NCBI GenBank assembly: GCA_964195425.1
Contig: CAXMOM010000071.1
Coordinates: 1 to 64,000, forward strand
Origin: Glaciecola sp964195425
GTDB taxonomy: Bacteria; Pseudomonadota; Gammaproteobacteria; Enterobacterales; Alteromonadaceae
Length of the DNA stretch: 64,000 bases
Direction of reading: 5' to 3'
A program made the translations under genes and the position numbers. The first letter of the stretch is position 1, and each line of letters opens with the position of its first letter. Of the stretch, positions 16,720-25,211 are shown piece after piece. The notes under the pieces were generated by a model that did not search any database, was not told the origin of the DNA, and saw nothing but the letters and a program-made list of their open reading frames with translations.

Positions 16720-17169
16720 ATGCAAACCTATAAGTTACTTAAAAGCCATCAACGCCTTGCGGTCAATACCACAATGTTGATATTGAGCGTTTTATTTATG
16801 GCTAATTCACACGCCTTGGTGATTCAAACTGCCAACGAAGGTAAGATAAAAACAAAGCAAAATGAAGTAAACAACGCAGTCGTAGAATATCAACTGTTGT
16901 TCAATCAGTTTGCACAAACTCAAATTTTGCAGCTACAGTCTTTTATGCGCCAGTATAGTGGTTATCAATCCGATAACACCATCATGCAAAACTCAATGAG
17001 TACCGAGCTTAAATACACCACTACTGCAAGCAAGGAGCAACTCATTAATAATTTACAAAAAACAGCCTCGCATCTTGGAATGCAGGTATTAGTTCGAACC
17101 GCAGAGCGGCAAATCAATATCCGTTTTATAAAATTGACGTCAAAAAGCTTACCATATAAACAGTGGTAG
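16720..17169 (+). CDS. Small exported protein, last gene of the kinase cluster
   Basis: This is a 149-residue protein with a signal peptide (TTMLILSVLFMANSHA, cleavage near residue 33). The mature part has a Gln-rich helical stretch, then a C-terminal part (KEQLINNLQKTASHLGMQVLVR) that looks like a small alpha/beta domain of the kind found in secretin- or Tol-associated proteins; that resemblance is weak. It is separated from the previous gene by 125 bp but points the same way. It is followed at once by a convergent gene, so the cluster ends here. Confidence 0.68.
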   Translation: MQTYKLLKSHQRLAVNTTMLILSVLFMANSHALVIQTANEGKIKTKQNEVNNAVVEYQLLFNQFAQTQILQLQSFMRQYSGYQSDNTIMQNSMSTELKYTTTASKEQLINNLQKTASHLGMQVLVRTAERQINIRFIKLTSKSLPYKQW

Positions 17170-17175
17170 TAGTTG

Positions 17176-17913
17176 CTATAACGAGCTTATTAAATATAGC
17201 GCAGCCATCATAATGGGTTGGTGCAACAAATAAATACTTAAACTGTGTTGTCCGGGCCAAATTAACCATGTGCGTGAATTGACTTGTTTATCTACAGGGG
17301 CATTTAAGCTCTTTGGCGAAAGCGGGTCGCCAATAAACCATTTAGTGTGTGCAATCGTTATCCCCAAAAAGACCATGCCTAACCATGGGACTATTGCCAC
17401 GTAGTCGTTTGTATATGACGGTAAGTTGTCGGACAGTAAATGAAATGGCCAGCGAACTGGGACAAGCTGCAAAGCACCTATGAGAAAAAAGGTGAGTCCA
17501 ATGCAAAGGCTTATTTTTGGCATCTTTACGAACCACACCACTATGCAACTAGCAAATGCTAAAAAATGCAAAACACCAAAGAAGATCCAGTTTTTTGGAA
17601 GCGCGAAGTAGGTAGCCACTGAAATTATTAAGGCGGCAAAAGCTATTTGAGACACTCTGAAAAGAAATTTCTTTTTGCGAAAAGAATGTTTATGCGCAAA
17701 GGTTAGAGATATACCTAAGCATAAAAAGAACAAGCTAATAATAACCCAGCGAAATTGTTGCCAGCCAAAGCCGTCCGGAGTGTCCCAATCAACATAGCCA
17801 AAAAACTTTACATCATATATAAAATGAAAAATGACCATTAGCACAATGGCAAAGGTCCGCACGATATCTAAGGTGTGGTTTCTGGAATAGTTTGGTGTAT
17901 AGGGTTTAGTCAT
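17176..17913 (-). CDS. DUF1624/HGSNAT-like membrane protein
   Basis: This is a 245-residue protein with about seven membrane helices. The N-terminal motif LDIVRTFAIVLMVIFHFIYD, in which the Arg and His stand out, followed by WQQFRW and FFLCLGISL, is the signature of the heparan-alpha-glucosaminide N-acetyltransferase catalytic-like family (DUF1624). Relatives move acyl groups across the membrane, but the bacterial substrates are mostly unknown. It ends 6 bp from the kinase cluster on the opposite strand and has no obvious link to it. Confidence 0.82.
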   Translation of the reverse strand: MTKPYTPNYSRNHTLDIVRTFAIVLMVIFHFIYDVKFFGYVDWDTPDGFGWQQFRWVIISLFFLCLGISLTFAHKHSFRKKKFLFRVSQIAFAALIISVATYFALPKNWIFFGVLHFLAFASCIVVWFVKMPKISLCIGLTFFLIGALQLVPVRWPFHLLSDNLPSYTNDYVAIVPWLGMVFLGITIAHTKWFIGDPLSPKSLNAPVDKQVNSRTWLIWPGQHSLSIYLLHQPIMMAALYLISSL

Positions 17914-17936
17914 CTTATTAGGATAGCATTTAATTC

Positions 17937-17967
17937 AAAAAAAAACGCCTCACATTTGAGGCGTTTC
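17937..17967 (-). terminator. Rho-independent terminator of the DUF4397 gene
   Basis: A perfect 10-bp stem (AAACGCCTCA 17943-17952, TGAGGCGTTT 17957-17966) with a 4-nt loop is followed on the minus strand by a run of T. It lies about 20 bp after the stop of the DUF4397 lipoprotein. Confidence 0.88.
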
Positions 17968-17985
17968 GAACATTACAAAACTGTG

Positions 17986-19383
17986 TTATTCAGCTGCTGG
18001 AGCAACAAAGTCATCTGCTAGAATTAACTGTGGACCCATGTCGCTATTATCACCGTCTACCGCGATAGCAGTATAAATACCTGCTGCCGATAGCACTAAT
18101 TCACCCGTAGCGATTGCTGCATCTTTCGAACCAGTGCCCGTTACAGTCACAAAGTAGCTACCTGGTACTAATTGTACATAGCCTGTTTCTGCTAGCGCTT
18201 CTGTCATGTACTCAACGCCAACAAAATTCGGTGTTGCATCAGTAATAACACCGTCGGCGGTTACATAAATATCAACTGCGCCTGTTGCCTGTGAAGCATG
18301 AAAGATTCTTACCTGTGCTGCTGTCGCTAGCGGTCTACGATTGTCTTCAATTAAATCAAGGTCGGCTGAGGCTAATGTGTTGTTAGCAAGGGCGGTATAA
18401 CGCATGCCATTAGTAAGCGAAATCATCGCATCATTAATTGCAACAACAGTATTGTCGGCATCGGCTACAACATCGAGCACGTAATCACCGCCGGCTACAG
18501 CGATGTATCCGGTAACGCCTTTAAACGGTGCGCCATCAAATAACACGATGTCGTCAGCGTCAGGGACAACCGCTAATACATCTACTGCTGGAGCATTGGC
18601 TATTCCGTGAATAGCACGTACGTCGGCTAGTGTGTTAGTATCTAAGATAACACTAGAAGCTGTTCCGTCGGCAACTAAAAGCGCAACCGGTGAATCACCT
18701 GTGGCGACGTTTTCGGTTGCAGTTATTAACAAATCAGCGCCTGCAGCTAAGGCTAGAGTGCCTGAATCAAAAACAACGGTTGTTGTGCCAGCGGCTGCAA
18801 TACGTATTTGATAATCGCCGCCCGGTACCTCAACCGATCCGGTAAACTCTTTAAACGATAAAGTAGCAAGTGGTTGTTCGTCAGCAAGTACTGTGTCGGG
18901 TGCGGTAACGTAAACGTCTACCATTGGGGCGTCGGGTGCACCGTGAACTACTTGTACTCTTATATTACCGTCTGCTATTGGACCTTTAATACTTGTCACA
19001 AGCAAAGCTTCTAAATTTGCTACATCACCAACGGCTAAAACGTTGTATACCGTATCGTTGCTCAAAGTAGCTGGAATAACTAATACTTCAGCGTTCCCGG
19101 CTGGCGTTTCTGCTTCAACTCTGAAGGTAAAATCACCTGGGTTTAGCTCTAATAGACCAGATGCAACTTGATAATCAACATCTTGCATTGACGTTATAGC
19201 TGTTGAGCCAGCGAATATATCAACAATGGGAGCATCCGGTGATGCATGTATTACACGTACGTTTGCAAACTCTGGCGGAACAATCGGGGGAGTATCTGTA
19301 ATAATTGGATCGTCGTCTGAGCTGCAGCCAGTCAAAGCTAGCGCACTGAGGACAGCAAATGGTACTGCTTTTAAAAATTTCAT
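17986..19383 (-). CDS. DUF4397-repeat lipoprotein
   Basis: This protein has 465 residues from the ATG at 19383, which has an AGGAAATACC ribosome site. The upstream in-frame extension to 19440 is a translated leader repeat and is rejected. The signal peptide ends in the lipobox LTGC, followed by SSDDD. Four DUF4397 repeats follow, each opening with a VR-x-H-A-PDAP-VD-type motif: VRVIHASPDAPIVDI, VQVVHGAPDAPMVDV, VRAIHGIANAPAVDV and VRIFHASQATGAVDI. The last two have drifted from the consensus. The protein is strongly acidic. DUF4397 proteins are surface or periplasmic beta-sandwich proteins of unknown role. It is monocistronic with its own terminator. Confidence 0.88.
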   Translation of the reverse strand: MKFLKAVPFAVLSALALTGCSSDDDPIITDTPPIVPPEFANVRVIHASPDAPIVDIFAGSTAITSMQDVDYQVASGLLELNPGDFTFRVEAETPAGNAEVLVIPATLSNDTVYNVLAVGDVANLEALLVTSIKGPIADGNIRVQVVHGAPDAPMVDVYVTAPDTVLADEQPLATLSFKEFTGSVEVPGGDYQIRIAAAGTTTVVFDSGTLALAAGADLLITATENVATGDSPVALLVADGTASSVILDTNTLADVRAIHGIANAPAVDVLAVVPDADDIVLFDGAPFKGVTGYIAVAGGDYVLDVVADADNTVVAINDAMISLTNGMRYTALANNTLASADLDLIEDNRRPLATAAQVRIFHASQATGAVDIYVTADGVITDATPNFVGVEYMTEALAETGYVQLVPGSYFVTVTGTGSKDAAIATGELVLSAAGIYTAIAVDGDNSDMGPQLILADDFVAPAAE

Positions 19384-19715
19384 GGTATTTCCTATTATGT
19401 AGCGTTTGATTATTATGTAGCGTCCAATATTGATACCCAAACTATTTTTATTGGATTAATTACTAAGCGCTTATTTTAATTAAATTTTGTTAATGAATAA
19501 ACCATGATTAATCAAGTCGCAGTTCCTATTTTTTATGACAAGCATGTTAGTATAATCACTCGTATAGATTTTTTACATGTTTTGTTATGTGATGTTTCTA
19601 CTATTTCTTAGATAGGCTTTACGCAGTAAATATGTAACTTTTATACTACTTGCCGAACAGTTCAACTTTTTATTTTCACAAGCTTTAGTGTGAGAACATA
19701 CCGTGAAACATACCT
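19384..19715. other. Divergent intergenic region between DUF4397 and RNase J-like genes
   Basis: No gene is seen in this 332-bp stretch. It should hold two divergent promoters. A TATAAT hexamer stands at 19551-19556 on the plus strand but lacks a good -35 partner. The 18-bp tandem repeat lies at its left edge. Confidence 0.45.
19394..19423 (-). repeat. Tandem ACGCTACATAAT repeat in the DUF4397 leader
   Basis: Two identical 12-mers (plus-strand ATTATGTAGCGT at 19394-19405 and 19412-19423) lie 18 bp apart, just before the ribosome site of the lipoprotein gene. The period is 18 bp. This could be a duplicated operator half-site or a recent leader duplication. Confidence 0.5.
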
Positions 19716-21074
19716 ATGAAAAATAGCCCCACAGAAAAAGATTTATGGTTTTTACCTTTAGGTGGAACTGGCGAAATTGGCATGAATGTCAATCTCTATG
19801 GACATAACAAAAAATGGCTCATGATCGATTGCGGGGTTACCTTCAACGTGCCACTCGACCGAGAACAAGACGACACTATTGGCGTGATGCGCCATAACAT
19901 GGTGACTGCCGATATTTCCTTTATCGCTAATAGGCGTGATAGTTTATGCGGCATTGTGTTAACCCATGCACACGAAGATCATTTAGGCGCGGTAATAAGT
20001 CAATGGGAACAGCTACAATGCCCAATATATACTACTGCATTTACGGCCGCAGTATTAAGGCGAAAAGCGTATAGAGCAGATCTACCGTATGAACTTCCCA
20101 TAGTAGTTGTTGAAACCGGCAGTGTGCTTGATATTGGTCCATTCACAGTAGAGTGGATACCCACAACGCACTCTATCCCTGAAGCGAATGCACTACTTAT
20201 CACCACTGCGGTTGCGCGAGTATTACACACCGGTGATTGGAAAATTGACGCAAGCCCTGTTATTGGAGAAGGTTTCAATAAACGGTTGTTTATGGAATTA
20301 GCCAGTAAAAATATTACGGCCATGGTGTGTGATTCAACGAATGCTAACCGTCCGGGGCATTCTTTTTCTGAAAAAGACTGCGAGCAAGGCCTGGGCACAC
20401 TTATTAGCAAGGCAAAAGGAAGAGTGGTAGTTACATGCTTTGCAAGTAATGTCGCGCGCTTGATTACCCTTGCCAAAATAGCGCAGGCAACTAACAGATA
20501 CATGTGCCTACTAGGCCCTGCACTTGAAAATATGGTAAGTATTGCCAGAAGCACAGGCTTTTGGCCGGAAGAGTTCAAAATTACGCCGCGCAGACACATT
20601 GGATACTTACCAAGACACGAAGTGCTTATAGTCGCAACGGGAAGTCAAGGTGAGCCGCGAGCTGGCTTATACAAACTCGCATTGAATAACCATAAAGACT
20701 GCGATCTTGAAAAAGATGACACCGTTATATTTAGCAGTATTGTGATCCCTGGAAACGAAAAGTCGGTCAAACGATTAACTCATTTATTGACAGAACGTGA
20801 AATAAACGTGGTTGAGTCGGCAAATTGTGAGCATATTATTCATGCTTCGGGACACCCTAATGAGGGCGATTTGATCCAATTATTTGGCTGGGTACGACCA
20901 AAGTGTATAGTCCCTGTGCATGGCGAGCCAAAGCATTTATTGGCATGTTCAGAAGTCGCAAAAACACAAGGGATAAATCAGCAGTTGGTTGGCTTAAACG
21001 GTGACCTATATACTCTTGCGCCACGTTTCTCTATCAAAAGAAAGGCTATTAGCGCCCCTCGAATAGCTTTGTAG
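19716..21074 (+). CDS. RNase J-like beta-CASP metallo-hydrolase
   Basis: This is a 452-residue protein. It has the metallo-beta-lactamase motif THAHEDHLGA (about 84-93), HTGDW as the third metal motif, and the beta-CASP region (VVTCFASNVARL, then ATGSQGEPRAGL). SGHPNEGD and PVHGEPKHL carry the late His motifs. This is the RNase J/beta-CASP ribonuclease family. At 452 residues it lacks the C-terminal domain of Firmicutes RNase J (about 555), so it may be monomeric or work on different RNA. It is a single gene with no partner nearby. RNase J-like proteins are less usual in gammaproteobacteria, where RNase E dominates. Confidence 0.82.
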   Translation: MKNSPTEKDLWFLPLGGTGEIGMNVNLYGHNKKWLMIDCGVTFNVPLDREQDDTIGVMRHNMVTADISFIANRRDSLCGIVLTHAHEDHLGAVISQWEQLQCPIYTTAFTAAVLRRKAYRADLPYELPIVVVETGSVLDIGPFTVEWIPTTHSIPEANALLITTAVARVLHTGDWKIDASPVIGEGFNKRLFMELASKNITAMVCDSTNANRPGHSFSEKDCEQGLGTLISKAKGRVVVTCFASNVARLITLAKIAQATNRYMCLLGPALENMVSIARSTGFWPEEFKITPRRHIGYLPRHEVLIVATGSQGEPRAGLYKLALNNHKDCDLEKDDTVIFSSIVIPGNEKSVKRLTHLLTEREINVVESANCEHIIHASGHPNEGDLIQLFGWVRPKCIVPVHGEPKHLLACSEVAKTQGINQQLVGLNGDLYTLAPRFSIKRKAISAPRIAL

Positions 21075-21134
21075 AGCTCATTTATTACATCACTTTTAGA
21101 AAAACACATGTGCATTATGTATTTTTTTTCCCAC

Positions 21135-21188
21135 ACCCTTTTAGATTGTTGCAGCTTAATAACAACTAGCATTCAACGCTAAAAGGGT
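21135..21188 (+). promoter_or_regulatory. Leader hairpin that covers the ribosome site of the porin-permease remnant
   Basis: ACCCTTTTAG (21135-21144) and CTAAAAGGGT (21179-21188) are perfect complements. A nested stem (TTGTT 21146-21150, AACAA 21161-21165) lies inside. The 3' arm contains AAAGGG, the ribosome site for the ATG at 21194. The structure could therefore hide the start site in the mRNA, as RNA thermosensors or other leader switches do. Function is inferred. Confidence 0.4.
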
Positions 21189-21193
21189 CACAC

Positions 21194-22123
21194 ATGAAAT
21201 CTCTCAATATTACGAGTTCGCGGTTACGCTATTCGAAGAAGTCTTTTACTAATTTTGCTAAAACGATATTGGCAGCCGCTTTTTGTTTTGCAATTGCACC
21301 GGCGTCTAATGCCGCTAGTGAATTAATATCTGCCAGCGATAAAAATAAAAACACTTCGGTGGTTTTAGGTGGTTATGCGAAAATAGATGTTCGGCATGTA
21401 AACGGCGATATTGCCTATCAAGACTACTGGGTAGCCAAAGTATGTTCTCGTGTATTTATAGAGTTTAAAACATTGCTGACTGATGTGACGCTTTCGTTTT
21501 CTTCCATTCTTGGGGAAGCTGGTATAAGCGCTGGTTTTTTAACATTATATTTGCCCGTTGGCATACTAATAGTATGCGCGCTAGTCGCCGCTTTTTTACA
21601 AACACGTAAATCGACCGTTGCACTGAGTAAGGCTTTTAATGACTCGAGCAAAACTATTTTAGGGGCCGGTTTTGTGCTTTTATTCACTATTCCAATGGTC
21701 CGTATATTCTTTAATTCTGGCGTTAACTTGTCTGACATTCCTAGTATGCCAGTGTCTAGCGCAGAATTTTTTGCAAATGTATTTGGCGTAGGATTTCCTA
21801 TGATAAGTGCTACAATCGGCGCTTTAGGTGCATTTATTGCGGGTTCCAATACAGTATCGAATATGATGTTTAGTCAATTCTAGTTTGAAGCCGCTATGAG
21901 TTTAAATATAGCACCGTCCATAACTATTGCCGCTCAAGCAGCAGGAGCTACAGCTGGGAACATGATCGCTATTCATAATGTGGTAGCTGCTTCGGCAACA
22001 TTAGGCTTACTTGGCCAAGAGGGTGCTACTTTACGTAAAACAATTTTACCGACTTTATATTATGTGCTTTTCACCGGTATTATTGCAGTGGTAGTGCTTT
22101 ACGGATTTGGTTTCACAGATTAA
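21194..22123 (+). pseudogene. Porin / L-lactate permease chimera, frameshifted remnant
   Basis: The first about 80 codons encode a signal peptide (ending ASNA) and GGYAKIDVRHVNGDIAYQDY, the start of a DcaP-like outer-membrane porin. From about 21437 the frame changes character and encodes the C-terminal part of a LldP-type lactate permease (GALGAFIAGSNTVSNMM). A stop at 21883 interrupts it. The permease continues in another frame from about 21896 (AAGATAGNMIAIHNVVAAS, LRKTILPTLYYVLF). A full permease has about 550 residues, so more than half is missing. The likeliest history is a deletion that fused two neighbouring genes, then a frameshift. Confidence 0.82.
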
Positions 22124-22166
22124 TTGGCATAAACGCGAGTTTGTACAAGCAAGGACGGACACAATA

Positions 22167-23805
22167 ATGAACGATATTACAAATGATACAGACAAATCAA
22201 GCGACAGCATCAACAATAACGATGCAATGAATGCGCTTAGCAAGGGTGTCGCTGAGCAGGCGAACGATGCGACATTAAGTATGGTGCACAGTTTCAGTCT
22301 AGATGTTGAATTTGATACCGGTATTTCTCAGCATGCTAGTGCAAATTTTTTTGATGAGCAAGTCTTGCTGCAAGCATTTGAATTGGTGCTGGGCGCGTCA
22401 CATATAAGTGCCAATCTAAAGAAAAACGGGCATTATCGTAAAGGTTGGCGTTCAGGCGGTGGTAGCGCACCGCATTCGGTGATTGGTTCATCTTGTTTAG
22501 GCGCATCAATTGTCGGCGGTATTGCCAATAATTCAGGTGGGACTTTGGTAAAACGTGGGCCTGCTTATACAGAGTTGTATGTGTTTGCTAAAATTGATGA
22601 ACATGGAAAGTTGTACTAGTAAATCATATGGGAATAGAATTAGGGCAAAATCCAGACGCTGTCATTCGTAACTTATCAAAGGGTAGTTTTGACCAAGAAA
22701 AAGCAGAACAGGGCTCTCGACAGGCAGGTGATGAGTCATATCAAGCCCGTATTAAAGATGTAGATGCTAATACACCGAGTCGATTTAATGCCGACCCTAG
22801 ACGCTTGTACGAAACTAGCGGTTGTGCAGGAAAATTACGGTATTTGCAGTAAGAGTAGACAGTCATCCAATAGCAAAAACAGAAGCAAGTTTTTATGTTG
22901 GCACGAACGACGCTAAAGAGTTATACGATATTAGGCGAATACTCCTAACCGAGCTCGACGAGCTGCCTGAAGTAGGCGAGTATATGCATCACGATATTTT
23001 CGACGTTGCCGAAAAATATGGTAAAGAAACTTTCTTGAGTGTGCTGCATTTAGGTACCCAACGTTTGCCTAAAATGTTTGCATTGAAAGGGAGGGTTGAT
23101 GCTGTCTTTAACAATGTTTCGTGGATGCCTAAGTATCTTCCAGACAAAGTTATGCAACAAATGGCCAGAGTATTTCCGCAACACTTGCTCGAGAGGCTGC
23201 TCGAATATAGAAACCAATATGAACATCATCTAACACTTAAGCTAAGTGATACCAGTATAGAGAAAGGTCGCCAACTATTGCGCGATTATTTTGTACCGGT
23301 ATCTTCTGGCAATTTCTTCGAATGCACGCCAGATGAAGCGAAAAAAGCCTATTTACATCGATTTGCAGCAGCAGGTGCCGCAATACGTTATCAAACTATC
23401 CATGCAAAAGCAGTAGGCGAGATACTATTGCTAGACATAGCCTTACCGCGAAACGAAATGAATTGGGTAGAACAACTTCCGGTTGAAATTGAACAACAGA
23501 TTGACAAGAAACTTTATTATGGACATTTTTTTTGCCATGTGTTTCATCAAGATTATGTTCTAAAAAAGGGTGTTGACGCTGGTTTATTGAAAAAACAAAT
23601 GTTAGCCCTTTTAGACAGCCGAGGTGCCAAGTATCCTGCCGAACACAATGTAGGACATTTATATGAAGCTGAAGGGCCATTGAAGCAATTATATAAACAA
23701 CTCGACCCAACGAATTCATTTAACCCAGGTATAGGGAAAATGGAAAAAAGTCAGCGCAATTGTCAATGTTGTCATTTATTTTTTAGTGTCACAGCTAATA
23801 TTTAA
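22167..23805 (+). pseudogene. D-lactate dehydrogenase (Dld-type), deleted and frameshifted
   Basis: The reading matches E. coli-type Dld, a FAD-linked quinone D-lactate dehydrogenase of about 570 residues. HYRKGWRSG joins directly to PHSVIGSSCLGAS near 22455-22473, so about 90 codons of the FAD-binding domain are missing. A frameshift at about 22617 (LVNHMGIELG is only reached in the next frame) and another at about 22835 (GCAGKL, then TVFAVRVD) break it further. The C-terminal part (GEYMHHDIFDVAEKYGK, HRFAAAGAAIRYQ, PAEHNVGHLYEAEG) is well kept. The start at 22167 gives a longer N-terminal tail than E. coli Dld has. Confidence 0.85.
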
Positions 23806-24223
23806 TGGCAACATTAGCTAATTATTTGTGAACATAATGCAAAGCGAAATATAGGCACAAATTAGACCATATCCTTTAAGTCGATAATTAGTCCTTATAC
23901 TATGGGGAATCGTTCTCAGTCTTTTCTCAGTAACTGCGATCTCTTTAATGTGTCAAAGTATAATCCTAACTTGGAGGATGGGCGCAATATTATACAAAGT
24001 CGACGATTTTAGGTGAAAATGAAGTGTATATTCATGCTAAAAATTTTTTTATTTGCCATCAATATTCCCCAATAATCATAACAAGTTCCTAAATTCCGAC
24101 GATATCGAGTTCAAAAAAATGTCGCCATGGGTCCGTTTTCTCTGCCAACTCAACGACCCCATGGTGACCATCACTAATAGTAACGGCCTTAGTCAGCGCG
24201 GAGGCAATAAAACTCACCTACAA
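23806..24223. other. Intergenic stretch, no gene seen
   Basis: About 420 bp lie between the dead lactate dehydrogenase and the exchanger gene. I see no supported gene. Base composition turns GC-richer from about 24115, which suits a boundary of acquired DNA carrying the exchanger. Confidence 0.4.
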
Positions 24224-25171
24224 TTATTCCGGTCCACCAAGACGGACGACAGCATAGCTGAAATACACCAATAACAGCATAACGGCTTCTGGTTTACGCA
24301 CACCCCTTCGCGTGACATAGAAAAATAACAGTATGAGGATTGTCGAAAGCATTAACACCGGCAGGTCTATAAATAAGATAGATGACGACACCACAAGTGG
24401 TGAGATGATAGCAGCAATACCAGGCACCAGTAATGTATCGAGCACGTTGCTGCCAACCAAGTTCCCTACAGACAGGCCGCCGCGCTTGTGCATGAGCGCA
24501 ACGAATGAAACCGACAATTCAGGCAGACTGCTTCCCAAGCCGATGACGATCGCAGACACAGCAATATTGCTAAGGCCCGCATCGGTGGCGAATTCGGCTG
24601 CGTAGACAACGGTCAACTTGGCGGAAACCAGCAGAATTGAAAGCCCGCATGCCAATGAGAAACAAGCTCGCCATGCAGGCATATGCGCGACTTCCTTGCT
24701 ATCATCGTCAATCTCGACGCGTCGCAGGATCAATACCGTCAGGTACACGGCATAATATAAGACGAGCAGTCCGCCTTCTAGCCGAGATATGCGGCCATCC
24801 ATGGAAAAAAGAAATACCGCGACGATGCCACCCACCAAGAAGAAGGCATTGCGCGACAGGAACTTTTGCTGCATAGGCGGATAGCCAATGAAACCGACGA
24901 CGCCGAATACCAGCGCAAATTGTGCGATTGCGCTGCCTATAGCACTGCCGATGACGATGCCCGACAGATCTTCGCCAGCAAGGCTTCGAAAAGACGCATC
25001 GAAGGCCACAAAAAGCTCAGGTAAATCAGTGCCGATAGCCAGTACGACCATGCCAAAAAGTGCATCCGACAGACTATAGCGGTCAGCGAGCGACATTGCA
25101 CCCTTGATAAGTATCTCGGATCCAAACCAGAGACCGGCAATACCACAAACGAGTAACAGGAAATCAAGCAT
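24224..25171 (-). CDS. Ca2+/Na+ exchanger family membrane protein (CaCA, YrbG-like)
   Basis: This is a 315-residue protein of about ten hydrophobic helices in two homologous halves. Each half carries an alpha-repeat: AIGTDLPELFVA (first) and GLGSSLPELSVS (second). VIGSAIGSAIAQ and LVGSNVLDT are the matching partner motifs. The Glu in each alpha-repeat binds the cation in CaCA exchangers. The first repeat has Thr-Asp where GTSLPE is usual. Its GC content is visibly higher than that of the genes around it, so recent transfer is likely. It lies just downstream of pckA on the same strand, 40 bp away. Confidence 0.85.
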   Translation of the reverse strand: MLDFLLLVCGIAGLWFGSEILIKGAMSLADRYSLSDALFGMVVLAIGTDLPELFVAFDASFRSLAGEDLSGIVIGSAIGSAIAQFALVFGVVGFIGYPPMQQKFLSRNAFFLVGGIVAVFLFSMDGRISRLEGGLLVLYYAVYLTVLILRRVEIDDDSKEVAHMPAWRACFSLACGLSILLVSAKLTVVYAAEFATDAGLSNIAVSAIVIGLGSSLPELSVSFVALMHKRGGLSVGNLVGSNVLDTLLVPGIAAIISPLVVSSSILFIDLPVLMLSTILILLFFYVTRRGVRKPEAVMLLLVYFSYAVVRLGGPE

Positions 25172-25211
25172 TTTGTTTTATCATTCTCCTTATCTTAAAC
25201 GTAGGGAATAT

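Noticed and set aside
3950..17169. Type VI secretion locus
   Set aside because: Only the kinase and FHA parts resemble it. There is no sheath, Hcp, ClpV, baseplate or IcmF/DotU-like protein in the window.
24053..24274. 73-codon open frame at the exchanger end
   Set aside because: It has no ribosome site or family, and it overlaps the exchanger gene by 51 bp.
24333..25079. Several plus-strand open frames opposite the exchanger gene
   Set aside because: They are opposite a well-supported membrane protein and arise from its GC-rich codon use; none has a recognisable domain.
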